Source of the DNA: Moellerella wisconsensis ATCC 35017 | Lineage (GTDB): Bacteria; Pseudomonadota; Gammaproteobacteria; Enterobacterales; Enterobacteriaceae | Length of the DNA: 64,000 nt | Assembly: GCF_001294465.1 (NCBI RefSeq) | Contig: NZ_LGAA01000014.1 | Span: 62,001 to 126,000 of the forward strand | Direction: 5' to 3' | Part shown: positions 8,765 to 17,681 of the stretch, one piece after another | Numbering within the stretch: the first letter of the stretch is position 1 | How the letters are laid out: every line of letters starts with the position of its first letter | Translations under genes and position numbers: made by a program | The notes under the pieces: generated by a model | The model's input: only the letters and a program-made list of their open reading frames with translations | What the model was told of the DNA's origin: nothing | Database searches by the model: none

Positions 8765-9841
8765 ATGACATTCTCTTCTCAGAATAAAGCGCAAACAGCA
8801 GCAGCAGTTGTTGCTAAATCCGCGATGAAAGGCGATCAAATGAATCGCCAGCAAAATAAACCTATCAAAAAAGATGAATCAATTGTTAGCGCGTATATGA
8901 GTCAATCTTATATCTCTGCGTCTGTTGGTGATTCTATCGCTCACGTTAAAAGTAATCTGATCAACAAAATTGAAGGAGAACAAATTCCAACATATGTATT
9001 TGTTGTCGATCAGAATAATTATTTAAACGGAATTCTGTCAGTTAAATCATTATTAACCGCTGCAGATAACTTATTTGTGTCTGATATTATGCGACACAAT
9101 TACTTCTCTGTTGCACCCGATCAATCGCGCCATGAAGTGAATGATTTAATTAATAATAGCGGAATCGATATGATCCCCGTAGTTCAGTTTGGTAAAATTG
9201 TTGGCGTATTACGTCCACAAGATATCTCTGATTTAATTGAAGATGAAAATACACTGGATGCGCAATTACAAGGGGCGACAACTCCCTTAGATGAACCGTA
9301 TTTAGAAACCAGCCCGTGGACATTATGGCGCAAGCGCGTGGTTTGGTTATTAATGCTATTTGTCGCTGAGGCCTATACGGGAACGGTATTAAAAGCCTTT
9401 GAAGATCAATTAGAAGCGGCTATCTCATTAGCCTTCTTTATTCCATTATTGATTGGTACTGGCGGAAACAGTGGTACGCAGATCACTTCAACTTTAGTCC
9501 GAGCTATGGCATTAGGTGAAGTTAGTCTGAAAAACGTTGGTGCGGTACTGAGAAAAGAAGTCTCAACTTCGGTACTCGTCGCGGTAACTATCGGCGGTGC
9601 CGCATTAATTCGCGCATGGGTCTTAGGCGTGGGTATGGAAGTTACCATTGTTGTTAGTTTAACCATTGTGGCGATCACTATGTGGAGTGCAATTGTTTCA
9701 TCTATCATTCCCATGGTCTTACAAAGAATGAAAATCGACCCAGCTGTAGTTTCTGCGCCATTTATTGCGACGTTAATTGATGGAACCGGTTTGATTATCT
9801 ATTTTGAAATTGCTCAGCAGGTAATGACTGAATTCGCTTAA
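8765..9841 (+). CDS. mgtE: Magnesium transporter MgtE, short form
   Basis: A 358-residue inner-membrane Mg2+ channel/transporter. Residues about 42-100 and 105-160 form two CBS domains. Residues about 190-355 form the transmembrane domain with the family signatures GTGGNSGTQ (231-239) and DGTGLIIYF (339-347). The N-terminal superhelical MgtE_N domain of Thermus and Bacillus MgtE (about 130 residues) is missing; in its place is a polar 40-residue tail. The start at 8765 is chosen because the AGGG in the switching hairpin lies ten bases upstream. Expression should fall at high Mg2+ through the M-box. Confidence 0.93.
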   Translation: MTFSSQNKAQTAAAVVAKSAMKGDQMNRQQNKPIKKDESIVSAYMSQSYISASVGDSIAHVKSNLINKIEGEQIPTYVFVVDQNNYLNGILSVKSLLTAADNLFVSDIMRHNYFSVAPDQSRHEVNDLINNSGIDMIPVVQFGKIVGVLRPQDISDLIEDENTLDAQLQGATTPLDEPYLETSPWTLWRKRVVWLLMLFVAEAYTGTVLKAFEDQLEAAISLAFFIPLLIGTGGNSGTQITSTLVRAMALGEVSLKNVGAVLRKEVSTSVLVAVTIGGAALIRAWVLGVGMEVTIVVSLTIVAITMWSAIVSSIIPMVLQRMKIDPAVVSAPFIATLIDGTGLIIYFEIAQQVMTEFA

Positions 9842-9865
9842 TTAAGTGACTAAATATTATCATCA

Positions 9866-9890
9866 CGCCCAAGTGAAGTCTGGTTGGGCG
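9866..9890 (+). terminator. Probable terminator of mgtE
   Basis: CGCCCAA (9866-9872) pairs with TTGGGCG (9884-9890), 25 bases past the stop, followed by ATTTGATTCT. The stem is good but the T-tract is interrupted. The converging sprT ends at 9953. Confidence 0.6.
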
Positions 9891-9952
9891 ATTTGATTCT
9901 AGCTGGATAAGTGATTCAATGAGTTCCAGGCTATTTCGCGACAGGAAAGAAA

Positions 9953-10480
9953 TTAGCTTTTCTGTTGCGGAGTCGCCAACCAAGAGAGCGGTTCTTTGCA
10001 TTTACGGCACAGATATTGGCTTGTTCCACGTTGGACTTTGTTATGTCGTCTCAGGCTCAGTTCATGCGGCTGCGGACAGCGACAATGATACATAAATCCT
10101 TGACTTTTTACTGACTCAACCGAGAACTTATGCGTTCTTTGTGGCGTTACTTCGAGCACTTCCTGCATCATCCATTGCCATTCTTTACCGTGCGGCGTAA
10201 TACCTGCGCGTCCAAAGCAACGATACACTAATAAATGCGCTAATTCATGCGGGATAACTTCTTGAATAAACGCCTCGCCATTTTCAATTAATAACACAGG
10301 ATTAAGGCGAATTTGCCACTCGGCTAAATAAGCACTACCGGCAGTTGTTCCCCGCTGGCGATAATTAAGTGTAGGCTCAGTAAATGTTTTTTCGAGCTTG
10401 TTACTGGCGAGCTCGAGCTTTTCTCGCAATAAGCGTATCGCAGAAAGTTGTAGAGTGAGAGGAACACGAGGTATTTTCAT
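9953..10480 (-). CDS. sprT: SprT family zinc metalloprotease-like protein
   Basis: A 175-residue protein of the SprT family. The zinc-binding HELAH (78-82) gives a metzincin-type active site, and the C-terminal region has a zinc-ribbon pattern CxC...CRKC. E. coli SprT is 165 residues and its gene lies near metK, as here. The biological substrate is not known; eukaryotic relatives (SPRTN) cleave DNA-protein crosslinks, so a similar role is an inference. It stands alone on the minus strand, convergent with mgtE and divergent from bigR. Confidence 0.92.
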   Translation of the reverse strand: MKIPRVPLTLQLSAIRLLREKLELASNKLEKTFTEPTLNYRQRGTTAGSAYLAEWQIRLNPVLLIENGEAFIQEVIPHELAHLLVYRCFGRAGITPHGKEWQWMMQEVLEVTPQRTHKFSVESVKSQGFMYHCRCPQPHELSLRRHNKVQRGTSQYLCRKCKEPLSWLATPQQKS

Positions 10481-10530
10481 CGCGGCAGCATAGCGCAGTC
10501 ATTTTTTCCATTCAAGCGTCAATTGCAACT

Positions 10531-10552
10531 CAATATATAAAATGATATATTG
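10531..10552. promoter_or_regulatory. Palindromic operator upstream of bigR
   Basis: CAATATAT-AAAATG-ATATATTG is a perfect 8-bp inverted repeat with a 6-base spacer, 42 bases before the bigR start. BigR/SqrR-type repressors bind AT-rich palindromes of this kind in their own promoters. It would allow autoregulation of bigR-pmpAB. Confidence 0.75.
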
Positions 10553-10593
10553 TTTTTTTGTAAATTATAGCGATGCAGTTAATAGAGAGATTT

Positions 10594-10917
10594 ATGGCAA
10601 ATTTATTGGATTCAGCAGTGCTTACCGCAATGAAAATTGCCGCTACAGATACTGCTAATTTATTAAAAACACTGGGAAACGCTGATAGGTTACTGTTGTT
10701 GTGTCAATTAACTCAGGGTGAAGCTTGTGTGAGCGAACTGGAGACGCTGCTGCAAATACAGCAACCGACGTTATCTCAACAATTGACGGTATTGCGTAAC
10801 GAAGGTTTGGTGATCACCCGGCGAGAAGGTAAGCGTATTTATTATTCGATCGCTGATGAAAAAATAGCAATATTACTCAATACTTTATATCAACTTTATT
10901 GCCCTGCTAAGGAGTAA
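10594..10917 (+). CDS. bigR: ArsR-family persulfide-sensing repressor (BigR/SqrR/YgaV type)
   Basis: A 107-residue winged-helix repressor. The DNA-recognition helix region PTLSQQLTVLRNEGLV lies at 58-73. Cysteines C37 and C103 are 66 residues apart, the same spacing as the redox-active pair C41/C107 of Rhodobacter SqrR, supporting sensing of sulfane sulfur rather than metal; no metal-binding CxC motif is present. The ATG at 10594 is preferred (GAGAG just upstream; start like YgaV), with 10573 as an alternative. The first pmp gene begins five bases after the stop. Confidence 0.82.
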   Translation: MANLLDSAVLTAMKIAATDTANLLKTLGNADRLLLLCQLTQGEACVSELETLLQIQQPTLSQQLTVLRNEGLVITRREGKRIYYSIADEKIAILLNTLYQLYCPAKE

Positions 10918-10922
10918 TTTTT

Positions 10923-11360
10923 ATGACTATTGACTGGGCGAATTTTACTCCATTATCAGCGGCGATGGGGGGCGTATTTATCGGCGTTGCCGTCGCTATT
11001 TTGATTTTGTTCAATGGCAGAATTGCTGGCATTAGCGGAATAATTGGTGGAATAATCAAACCAATCAAGGGTGAGTTTTTGTGGAAAGTGGCATTTATGA
11101 TTGGCATTCTGATTGCTCCTTTACTATTTTCTTGGTGGTTTTTTGTGCCAGTAATTCATATTGCTGCAACCACACCACTATTGATTATTGGCGGATTATT
11201 GGTGGGCTATGGAACACGGTTAGGCAGCGGCTGTACCAGCGGGCATGGAATTTGTGGCATGGCACGTTTGTCTAAACGTTCGCTGGTGGCGATGCTTATT
11301 TTTATGATCAGCGCATTTGTTACTGTTGCCATCATCAATAATATCAATCTAGGCGGGTAA
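10923..11360 (+). CDS. pmpA: YeeE/YedE-family sulfur transporter subunit PmpA
   Basis: A 145-residue integral membrane protein with about four hydrophobic segments. It carries the family signature GTRLGSGCTSGHGICG (97-112) with cysteines C104 and C111, which in the related thiosulfate transporter YeeE/TsuA handle the sulfur anion. It has AAGGAG upstream and lies directly behind bigR. In Xylella and Agrobacterium the bigR operon also contains two such half-size proteins. Transport of a sulfur compound is inferred; the substrate is not established here. Confidence 0.82.
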   Translation: MTIDWANFTPLSAAMGGVFIGVAVAILILFNGRIAGISGIIGGIIKPIKGEFLWKVAFMIGILIAPLLFSWWFFVPVIHIAATTPLLIIGGLLVGYGTRLGSGCTSGHGICGMARLSKRSLVAMLIFMISAFVTVAIINNINLGG

Positions 11361-11363
11361 ACT

Positions 11364-11777
11364 ATGGCGGCGATTAGCGCATTATTCAGTGGCTTACTGT
11401 TTGGTTTTGGATTGATTATAGCGGGGATGAGTAATCCTGCTAAAATTTTGGCCTTTTTAGATATTACAGGTCAATGGGATCCTTCATTATTAGTGACGAT
11501 GGCGATTGCCATGCTTATTAGCGCCGTGGCTTTTGGGATTGCCAAGCAGCGAAAAAGCAGTCTGTTGCATTGTGATATACAGATCCCGACTAAAACCGTT
11601 ATCGATAAAAAATTAGTGCTTGGAAGTTTGTTATTTGGCATAGGTTGGGGGCTCGCCGGTATTTGTCCGGGGCCTGCGGTATTATTAACTGGAGCAGGGC
11701 AGTGGCAGGGGATTATTTTTACATTCGCTATGGTGTTGGGAATGTGGATTTTTCAGCGAGTTCATCAACCGAAATAA
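11364..11777 (+). CDS. pmpB: YeeE/YedE-family sulfur transporter subunit PmpB
   Basis: A 137-residue membrane protein, the second half-transporter. The N-terminal FGFGLIIAGMSNPAKIL (13-29) and the later GIGWGLAGICPGPA (92-105, with C101) are the paired signature repeats of DUF395/Sulf_transp proteins. It starts three bases after pmpA stops, so the two are co-translated and probably form one pore. Unlike some bigR operons, no persulfide dioxygenase or sulfurtransferase gene follows; the operon ends here. Confidence 0.82.
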   Translation: MAAISALFSGLLFGFGLIIAGMSNPAKILAFLDITGQWDPSLLVTMAIAMLISAVAFGIAKQRKSSLLHCDIQIPTKTVIDKKLVLGSLLFGIGWGLAGICPGPAVLLTGAGQWQGIIFTFAMVLGMWIFQRVHQPK

Positions 11778-12170
11778 TCTAAGTTAGCAAACGATTTATG
11801 GCAGTTATAATAATATGTTTATAACAATACGCTTAGACAATGCGTTTAGATAATCGATTATGGCTCAAAAATTATAAACATGGAGTGGAGTAGTAAAAGG
11901 GAGAACTAGAAGAGAGTACAAGATAAGCGGTAACAAACAGCAAACAGAAGTAAAAATAACAATTAAAAACAATTAATTATAAATTAACTGACTTTAAATT
12001 TTATAGGCGGTGAATTAGGTTATCGAATATTTAATAACGCCCTAATAAATGACTATATGGTGATATTGATAGCTGTTTGATCAACCATTTAATAAACGCG
12101 TATTCGATGAATGATTATTGGATAAATAAGCAGGTAGCGCAGACTCAGCGAGATAGGGATATAAACTGAT
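11778..12170. other. AT-rich spacer between pmpB and metK
   Basis: About 390 bases with no supported gene. It contains an imperfect direct repeat (ACGCTTAGACAAT then GCGTTTAGATAAT near 11830-11855) and long A/T-rich stretches. No good pmpB terminator was found. Confidence 0.5.
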
Positions 12171-12192
12171 ATGGCGGGAGTTATCCCGCCAT
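12171..12192 (-). terminator. Terminator of metK
   Basis: A perfect 9-bp stem, ATGGCGGGA (12171-12179) and TCCCGCCAT (12184-12192), with the 4-base loop GTTA. It is located 34 bases past the metK stop on the minus strand. The T-tract in that direction is weak (TATCAGTTTAT), but stem and position fit. Confidence 0.7.
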
Positions 12193-12225
12193 TAACTGAA
12201 CCAATAAGCATGTTAAATCTGAGGC

Positions 12226-13380
12226 TTATTTTAAACCCGCGGCTTCGCGTAGCAGTGCCGCTTTGTCTGTTTTTTCCCAAGGGAACTGAGAACGACCAAA
12301 GTGACCGTATGAAGCGGTTTGTTGGTAGATTGGTTGCAGTAAATCTAACATTTGAATTAAGCCATATGGGCGTAAATCAAAGAATTCACGCACCAACAGA
12401 ACTAATTGCGCCGTTGGCACTTTTTCGGTACCAAAGGTTTCAATCATGATAGACGTTGGTTCAGCAACACCGATGGCGTAAGAAACTTGAATTTCGCAGC
12501 GATCTGCTAAGCCAGCAGCAACAATGTTTTTAGCCACATAACGTGCCGCATAAGCCGCAGAACGGTCAACTTTAGACGGATCTTTACCTGAGAATGCACC
12601 GCCACCATGACGCGCCATACCGCCGTAGGTATCGACAATAATTTTACGACCGGTTAAACCACAGTCACCCATTGGGCCACCAATAACAAAACGACCGGTT
12701 GGGTTAATAAAATATTTAGTGGTTGGAACTAACCATTCACTTGGCAGCGTCGGCTTGATAATTTCTTCCATTACTGCTTCGTGTAAGTCTTTTTGACTAA
12801 TATCTTCAGAGTGCTGAGTTGACAGGACCACGGCATCAATACCGACAACTTTGTTATTGTCGTATTGGAAAGTAACCTGACTTTTAGCATCTGGACGTAA
12901 CCAAGGCAAAATTCCACTTTTACGGACTTCAGCTTGACGTGCAACTAAACGGTGAGCGTAAGTAATTGGTGCAGGCATTAATACGTCGGTTTCATTAGTT
13001 GCGTAACCAAACATAATACCTTGGTCGCCGGCGCCTTGTTCGTAAGGATCTGCACGGTCAACACCCTGATTAATATCAGGAGATTGCTTACCTATCGCGC
13101 TTAAAACCGCGCAAGAATCAGCGTCAAAGCCCATCGCTGAACTAGTGTAACCAATATCACGAATGGTTTTACGAGTAATTTCTTCGATATCAACCCATGC
13201 ACTAGTGGTGATTTCACCGCCCACCATTACCATGCCGGTTTTAACGTAAGTTTCGCAAGCAACGCGTGCTTTTGGATCTTGCTCCAGAATTGCATCAAGC
13301 ACCGCATCAGAAATCTGATCGGCTATTTTATCCGGATGCCCTTCTGAGACTGATTCAGAAGTAAAAAGATGTATGGTCAT
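12226..13380 (-). CDS. metK: S-adenosylmethionine synthase
   Basis: A 384-residue methionine adenosyltransferase, the same length as E. coli MetK, joining ATP and methionine to make SAM in the cytoplasm. Visible family signatures are GHPDK (14-18), GAGDQG (116-121) and the glycine-rich [19 protein letters not shown] made here also feeds polyamine synthesis and the many methyltransferases, including RsmH and TehB in this window. Expression is likely repressed by MetJ through the box array at 13423-13446. Its neighbour speA is divergent. Confidence 0.98.
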   Translation of the reverse strand: MTIHLFTSESVSEGHPDKIADQISDAVLDAILEQDPKARVACETYVKTGMVMVGGEITTSAWVDIEEITRKTIRDIGYTSSAMGFDADSCAVLSAIGKQSPDINQGVDRADPYEQGAGDQGIMFGYATNETDVLMPAPITYAHRLVARQAEVRKSGILPWLRPDAKSQVTFQYDNNKVVGIDAVVLSTQHSEDISQKDLHEAVMEEIIKPTLPSEWLVPTTKYFINPTGRFVIGGPMGDCGLTGRKIIVDTYGGMARHGGGAFSGKDPSKVDRSAAYAARYVAKNIVAAGLADRCEIQVSYAIGVAEPTSIMIETFGTEKVPTAQLVLLVREFFDLRPYGLIQMLDLLQPIYQQTASYGHFGRSQFPWEKTDKAALLREAAGLK

Positions 13381-13422
13381 TAGATTTAATACCTTGAGTG
13401 ATTCTGGGATTTATGTGTGTAT

Positions 13423-13446
13423 GGATGTTTTAACATCTAGACGTCT
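13423..13446. promoter_or_regulatory. MetJ operator (three tandem met boxes) upstream of metK
   Basis: Three adjacent 8-mers match AGACGTCT: AGACGTCT exactly at 13439-13446, TAACATCT (5/8) at 13431-13438 and GGATGTTT (5/8) at 13423-13430. MetJ binds two or more tandem boxes cooperatively, with SAM as corepressor. The array is 43-66 bases upstream of the metK start. Confidence 0.85.
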
Positions 13447-14052
13447 ATTCTAGGTCGAAAGGTAAAAAAATTCCAGATTTTTTTTAGTATGGTTAATAGA
13501 TGAATATATTATTTCTCTGAAAATTAAATTTTATTGGCATAAGAGATAATTAGATTTTGCATTTATCATCTAATGAAGGTATAAACTGCTCCCGTAACAG
13601 AGACATTGATCTCATGGTTGCATACCAGCAGATATAGTCTGATTAATCTAAAATTAGAACTTATAAATCTAGGATGATATTCCTAGTTTTAAACTGCTTT
13701 CTATCAGGACTGTCGAATACGACAATGATGTTTGGGGGTTAATGGGTAATGATCCATAATCTGCTGAATAACAGTACCACACGGCCATGCAGCTCTCGCT
13801 GTGTGTCATTGCCTTTGGCCTTCCTGTCTTTGTCAACATCATCACGAAGTTACCAATTCATCTATACAACCCAACATATTAGCAGGTAATGCTGGTATAT
13901 TAATGGTTTGCACATCCATTGTTTAGTTTCACTAAGCACTTTGTTAATCTGAGTAATAGCTGTTTTCCCCACGTATAAATTCGGCACCATCATGGCTGAT
14001 GAGCTGCAATGAAGGAGAAAGCGTCACTCACCCCTCCATAAAGGAGTCTGCT
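13447..14052 (+). other. Long speA leader region with structure and short reading frames
   Basis: About 600 bases precede speA without a recognised gene. An ATGATGTT near 13725 can pair with AACATCAT near 13840, enclosing further complementary stretches. An unassigned 46-codon frame runs 13749-13889 with GGGGG ten bases upstream of its ATG. A 10-codon frame, [10 protein letters not shown], runs 14009-14041 and ends 11 bases before the speA start. Whether any of this is translated or regulates speA is not known. Confidence 0.45.
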
Positions 14053-15963
14053 ATGAATGATAATATCGCTCGTAAAATGCGCCAAACATATAACATCGCA
14101 TATTGGGGCGGAGGTTACTATCAGGTGAATGAACGCGGAAACGTCTGTGTTTGCCCTAATCCTGAGGAGCCAGGCGCATCCATTGATTTAGCCGATCTGG
14201 TTTATCGGGTAAAAGAAGAACAAGAACATTTACGTTTGCGTTTGCCTGCGTTGTTTTGTTTTCCTCAAATCCTTCAACATCGTTTGCGCTCAATTAATGC
14301 GGCGTTTACACGTGCTCGTGAGTCTTATGGTTATAAAGGCGATTATTTTTTAGTTTATCCGATTAAAGTTAACCAGCAACGTCGTGTGATTGAATCATTA
14401 ATCAATTCTGGGGAGCCGTTAGGATTAGAAGCCGGCTCTAAAGCCGAATTAATGGCCGTACTGGCGAATGCGGGACGGACGCAAACAGTGATTGTGTGTA
14501 ATGGTTATAAAGACCGTGAATATATTCGCTTAGCGTTAATTGGTGAAAAACTGGGTCACAAAGTGTATCTGGTTATCGAGAAAATGTCTGAAATAGACAT
14601 GGTGCTCAAAGAAGCTAAAGCGTTAGATGTTATTCCGCGTCTCGGCGTTAGAGCACGCTTGGCTTCTCAAGGCTCAGGCAAATGGCAAGCCAGTGGCGGT
14701 GAGAAATCTAAATTTGGCTTAGCGGCAACTCAAGTTCTGCAACTGGTCGATATGCTGCGTGCAGCGGATCGATTAGACAGCTTGCAACTGCTGCATTTCC
14801 ATTTGGGCTCCCAAATGGCCAATATTCGGGATATCGCTACCGGTGTGCGTGAAGCAGCACGTTTTTATGTCGAATTGCATCAACTGGGCGTTAATATTCA
14901 ATGTTTTGATGTTGGCGGTGGCTTGGGTGTCGATTATGAAGGTACCCGTTCTCAATCTGATTGTTCGGTTAATTATGGCTTAAATGAATACGCTAATAAT
15001 GTGATTTGGGCTATCGGTGATGCATGTGAGGAGTTCGACCTTCCACATCCAACGGTGATCACTGAATCTGGCCGTGCTCTGACGGCACACCATACGGTAT
15101 TGGTTTCTAACGTAATTGGTGTCGAACGCAATGAGTTTACCAAAACGTCTGCACCGGAGAAAGACGCACCGCGTTCATTGATTTCATTGTGGGAAACGTG
15201 GCAAGAGATGCAACATCAAGGCAGTAGCCGTTCATTGCGTGAATGGTTGCATGATAGTCAATTTGACTTACAAGAAGCTCATACTCAGTATGCTCATGGG
15301 GTGCTCAATTTAACTCAACGTGCATGGGCTGAAGAACTGTATTTGAATATTTGTCGTCGTATTCAGCAAGATCTCGATCCTAGCAATCGTGCGCATCGTC
15401 CGATTATTGATGAGCTGCAAGAGCGTATGGCGGATAAATTTTATGTTAACTTTTCGCTGTTCCAATCTATGCCGGATGCATGGGGTATCGATCAGGTTTT
15501 CCCAGTATTGCCGATTGAAGGGCTGGATAAACCGTTAGATCGTCGTGCTGTTCTGTTGGATATTACCTGCGATTCTGATGGTATTATCGATCACTATGTT
15601 GATGGTGATGGTATCGAAACTACGATGCCGATGCCGGCGTATGATCCTGAACATCCACCGATGATTGGCTTTTTCATGGTCGGGGCCTATCAAGAAATTT
15701 TGGGCAATATGCATAACTTGTTCGGGGATACTGCCGCCTTAGATGTGTGGGTTGATAGCCAAGGTAACAGTAGTTATCTGCAAAGTGAAGAAGGCGATTC
15801 GGTGGCGGATATGCTGCAATATGTCAAATTGGTGCCTGAAACTCTACTAGAAAGCTTTACTGAGCAAGTTAAGAACACCGGCTTAAGCGAGCAGTTACAA
15901 AAAGATTTTGTCGCTGAATTCGAGAGCGGTTTGTATGGCTATACCTATCTTGAAGAAGAGTGA
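14053..15963 (+). CDS. speA: Biosynthetic arginine decarboxylase
   Basis: A 636-residue pyridoxal-phosphate enzyme converting arginine to agmatine, the first step of the agmatine route to putrescine. The PLP lysine lies in VYPIKVNQ (K105). The glycine-rich phosphate-binding segment [14 protein letters not shown] and the C-terminal catalytic-cysteine region [10 protein letters not shown] are present. It is collinear with E. coli SpeA (658 aa) but about 20 residues shorter at the N-terminus. The ATG at 14053 has a strong AAGGAG seven bases upstream; an ATG at 13999 has none. speB follows after 225 bases. Confidence 0.96.
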   Translation: MNDNIARKMRQTYNIAYWGGGYYQVNERGNVCVCPNPEEPGASIDLADLVYRVKEEQEHLRLRLPALFCFPQILQHRLRSINAAFTRARESYGYKGDYFLVYPIKVNQQRRVIESLINSGEPLGLEAGSKAELMAVLANAGRTQTVIVCNGYKDREYIRLALIGEKLGHKVYLVIEKMSEIDMVLKEAKALDVIPRLGVRARLASQGSGKWQASGGEKSKFGLAATQVLQLVDMLRAADRLDSLQLLHFHLGSQMANIRDIATGVREAARFYVELHQLGVNIQCFDVGGGLGVDYEGTRSQSDCSVNYGLNEYANNVIWAIGDACEEFDLPHPTVITESGRALTAHHTVLVSNVIGVERNEFTKTSAPEKDAPRSLISLWETWQEMQHQGSSRSLREWLHDSQFDLQEAHTQYAHGVLNLTQRAWAEELYLNICRRIQQDLDPSNRAHRPIIDELQERMADKFYVNFSLFQSMPDAWGIDQVFPVLPIEGLDKPLDRRAVLLDITCDSDGIIDHYVDGDGIETTMPMPAYDPEHPPMIGFFMVGAYQEILGNMHNLFGDTAALDVWVDSQGNSSYLQSEEGDSVADMLQYVKLVPETLLESFTEQVKNTGLSEQLQKDFVAEFESGLYGYTYLEEE

Positions 15964-16037
15964 TCGGTCTTGAGGTCGTGTAATTTTGCACGCTGAAGCC
16001 AGTTTTTAACAGTGAAATCTAATATTTTCATTAAGTT

Positions 16038-16064
16038 CAGCGATGCTCATTCAAGGTATCGCTG
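16038..16064 (+). other. Hairpin between speA and speB
   Basis: CAGCGAT (16038-16044) pairs with ATCGCTG (16058-16064) around 13 bases. A-rich sequence follows, not T, so this is not an obvious terminator. It could attenuate or process a speA-speB transcript. Confidence 0.4.
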
Positions 16065-16188
16065 GCAGTAAAAATAAACAGAATATAACGCGTTGTTCCT
16101 TCGTATGCGTTAATTTATCGTTAAGATCATCGACGATGAGAGGGAGCAACGAATGCGTATGATGCATATTGCGTATAAAGGACAGATA

Positions 16189-17109
16189 ATGATAAACAGC
16201 ACTTTGGGTAATGAAACCGATAACTCTTTGGTTTCCAACGCGTTTGGTTTTTTACGTTTACCGCTGAACTTCCAACCTTATGACTCTGATGCCGACTGGG
16301 TCATTACGGGGGTTCCGTTTGATATGGCGACATCTGGCCGCGCGGGGAGCCGTCATGGACCTGCTGCTATCCGCCAAGTTTCAACTAATCTTGCGTGGGA
16401 AAGTCATCGCTGGCCGTGGAATTTCAAGCTTACCGAGAAATTGAAAATTGTTGACTGCGGTGATGTCGTCTTTGCTTTCGGCGATGCACAGGATATGAGT
16501 GATAAATTACAAGCACATACCGAAAAACTTTTGGCTGCGGGCAAAAAATGCTTAACATTTGGTGGTGATCACTTTGTTACTTTACCGTTGCTGCGCGCTC
16601 ATGCTAAGCATTTCGGTAAAATGGCATTAGTGCATTTTGATGCCCATACCGATACTTATGGCAATGGCAGTAAGTTTGATCATGGCACGATGTTTTATCA
16701 TGCGCCAAAAGAAGGCCTGATTGACCCAACTCATTCAGTCCAAATTGGTATTCGTACTGAGCATGATAGCGACAACGGTTTTACCGTATTAGATGCCGGT
16801 CAGGTAAATGATAGAGCGGCAGCTGATATTATTGAGCAAGTGAAACAAATTGTTGGTGACATGCCGGTTTATTTGACTTTTGATATTGATTGTCTCGATC
16901 CTGCATTTGCTCCGGGAACCGGAACACCTGTGGTTGGTGGCTTAACGTCTGATCGCGCACTAAAAATCTTGCGTGGACTGCAGTCACTGAATATCGTCGG
17001 TATGGATGTGGTTGAAGTTGCGCCAGCCTATGATCAATCTGAAATTACCGCGCTTGCAGCGGCAACGGTAGCGTTGGATATGCTGTATATCCAAGCCGCT
17101 AAAAAGTAA
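16189..17109 (+). CDS. speB: Agmatinase
   Basis: A 306-residue ureohydrolase (same length as E. coli SpeB) hydrolysing agmatine to putrescine and urea. The binuclear manganese ligands lie in GGDH (125-128), DAHTD (151-155) and FDIDCLDP. The ATG at 16189 ([20 protein letters not shown]) aligns with the E. coli start and follows AAAGGA; in-frame ATGs at 16153-16162 would add an unconserved tail. It completes the SpeA pathway; its own promoter in the 225-base gap is possible. Confidence 0.97.
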   Translation: MINSTLGNETDNSLVSNAFGFLRLPLNFQPYDSDADWVITGVPFDMATSGRAGSRHGPAAIRQVSTNLAWESHRWPWNFKLTEKLKIVDCGDVVFAFGDAQDMSDKLQAHTEKLLAAGKKCLTFGGDHFVTLPLLRAHAKHFGKMALVHFDAHTDTYGNGSKFDHGTMFYHAPKEGLIDPTHSVQIGIRTEHDSDNGFTVLDAGQVNDRAAADIIEQVKQIVGDMPVYLTFDIDCLDPAFAPGTGTPVVGGLTSDRALKILRGLQSLNIVGMDVVEVAPAYDQSEITALAAATVALDMLYIQAAKK

Positions 17110-17148
17110 TTTACTACATTGATTTATAAGAAAAATCTGTTATATAAG

Positions 17149-17244
17149 TGTAGTTATAAATGTAATTATAAATGTAGTTACGAATGTAGTTACGAATGTA
17201 GTTACGAATGTAGTTATAAATGTAGCTATAAATGTAGTTATTTT
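17149..17244. repeat. Eight tandem copies of a 12-bp repeat
   Basis: Contiguous 12-mers of the form TGTAGTTAYRAA begin at 17149 and continue to 17244. Three central units (17173-17208) are identical (TGTAGTTACGAA); the outer ones differ at one to four bases. It is a minisatellite between speB and butA, with no spacers between units, so it is not CRISPR. Confidence 0.9.
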
Positions 17245-17265
17245 AATCGTATATAACGGTTTAAA

Positions 17266-17301
17266 CGTCAGTTGTAGAAGACGAATCGCCTGCAACTGAC
17301 G
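17266..17301. other. Strong hairpin downstream of the 12-bp repeat array
   Basis: CGTCAGTTGTAG (17266-17277) pairs with CTGCAACTGACG (17290-17301): 12 pairs including one G-U wobble, with a 12-base loop. There is no T-run on either strand. It is a candidate speB transcript end or an uncharacterised RNA structure. The remaining bases to 17637 are AT-rich and without a supported gene. Confidence 0.55.
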
Positions 17302-17637
17302 AAATGGATTAACAAGGATCTCTGCCTAAAGTGCAGAATAGAGCAATTATTAATAGTCATAATTTCCTAGAGTTACACCGTATAAAATACGGTATCGCCC
17401 CCTCAATTGTTTGATTTTCGTTCATAAAATAGTCAATAGCACTTTTGGGATACTCCTTTAGTGGTATCTCAATGGCATAAAAAACTACCATCAAAAGCAA
17501 TATAACTATTTTATTTCTTCAATTTATTCATATCACGATTTTATTTAATCATTATTTAGATTTTTGGCTAATTATTAGCATAACGTCATTTTTTTGTATC
17601 TATTCCTGATTATTGGTAGGGTGTTATAACTTATTGT

Positions 17638-17652
17638 TGATAATCGTTATCA
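17638..17652. promoter_or_regulatory. Fur-box-like palindrome upstream of butA
   Basis: TGATAATCGTTATCA matches the 7-1-7 Fur inverted repeat (TGATAATnATTATCA) with one mismatch. It is embedded in TTATTG...CAATAA. It lies 30 bases upstream of the butA start codon, in the promoter position. Confidence 0.6.
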
Positions 17653-17681
17653 ATAACTAGAGACATCCTTGGAGAAAAATA

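Noticed and set aside
13381-13450. SAM-responsive riboswitch upstream of metK
   Set aside because: No SAM aptamer signature was seen; tandem met boxes explain regulation by MetJ.
17149-17244. Possible CRISPR array
   Set aside because: Units are 12 bases and contiguous, without spacers, and no cas gene is nearby.
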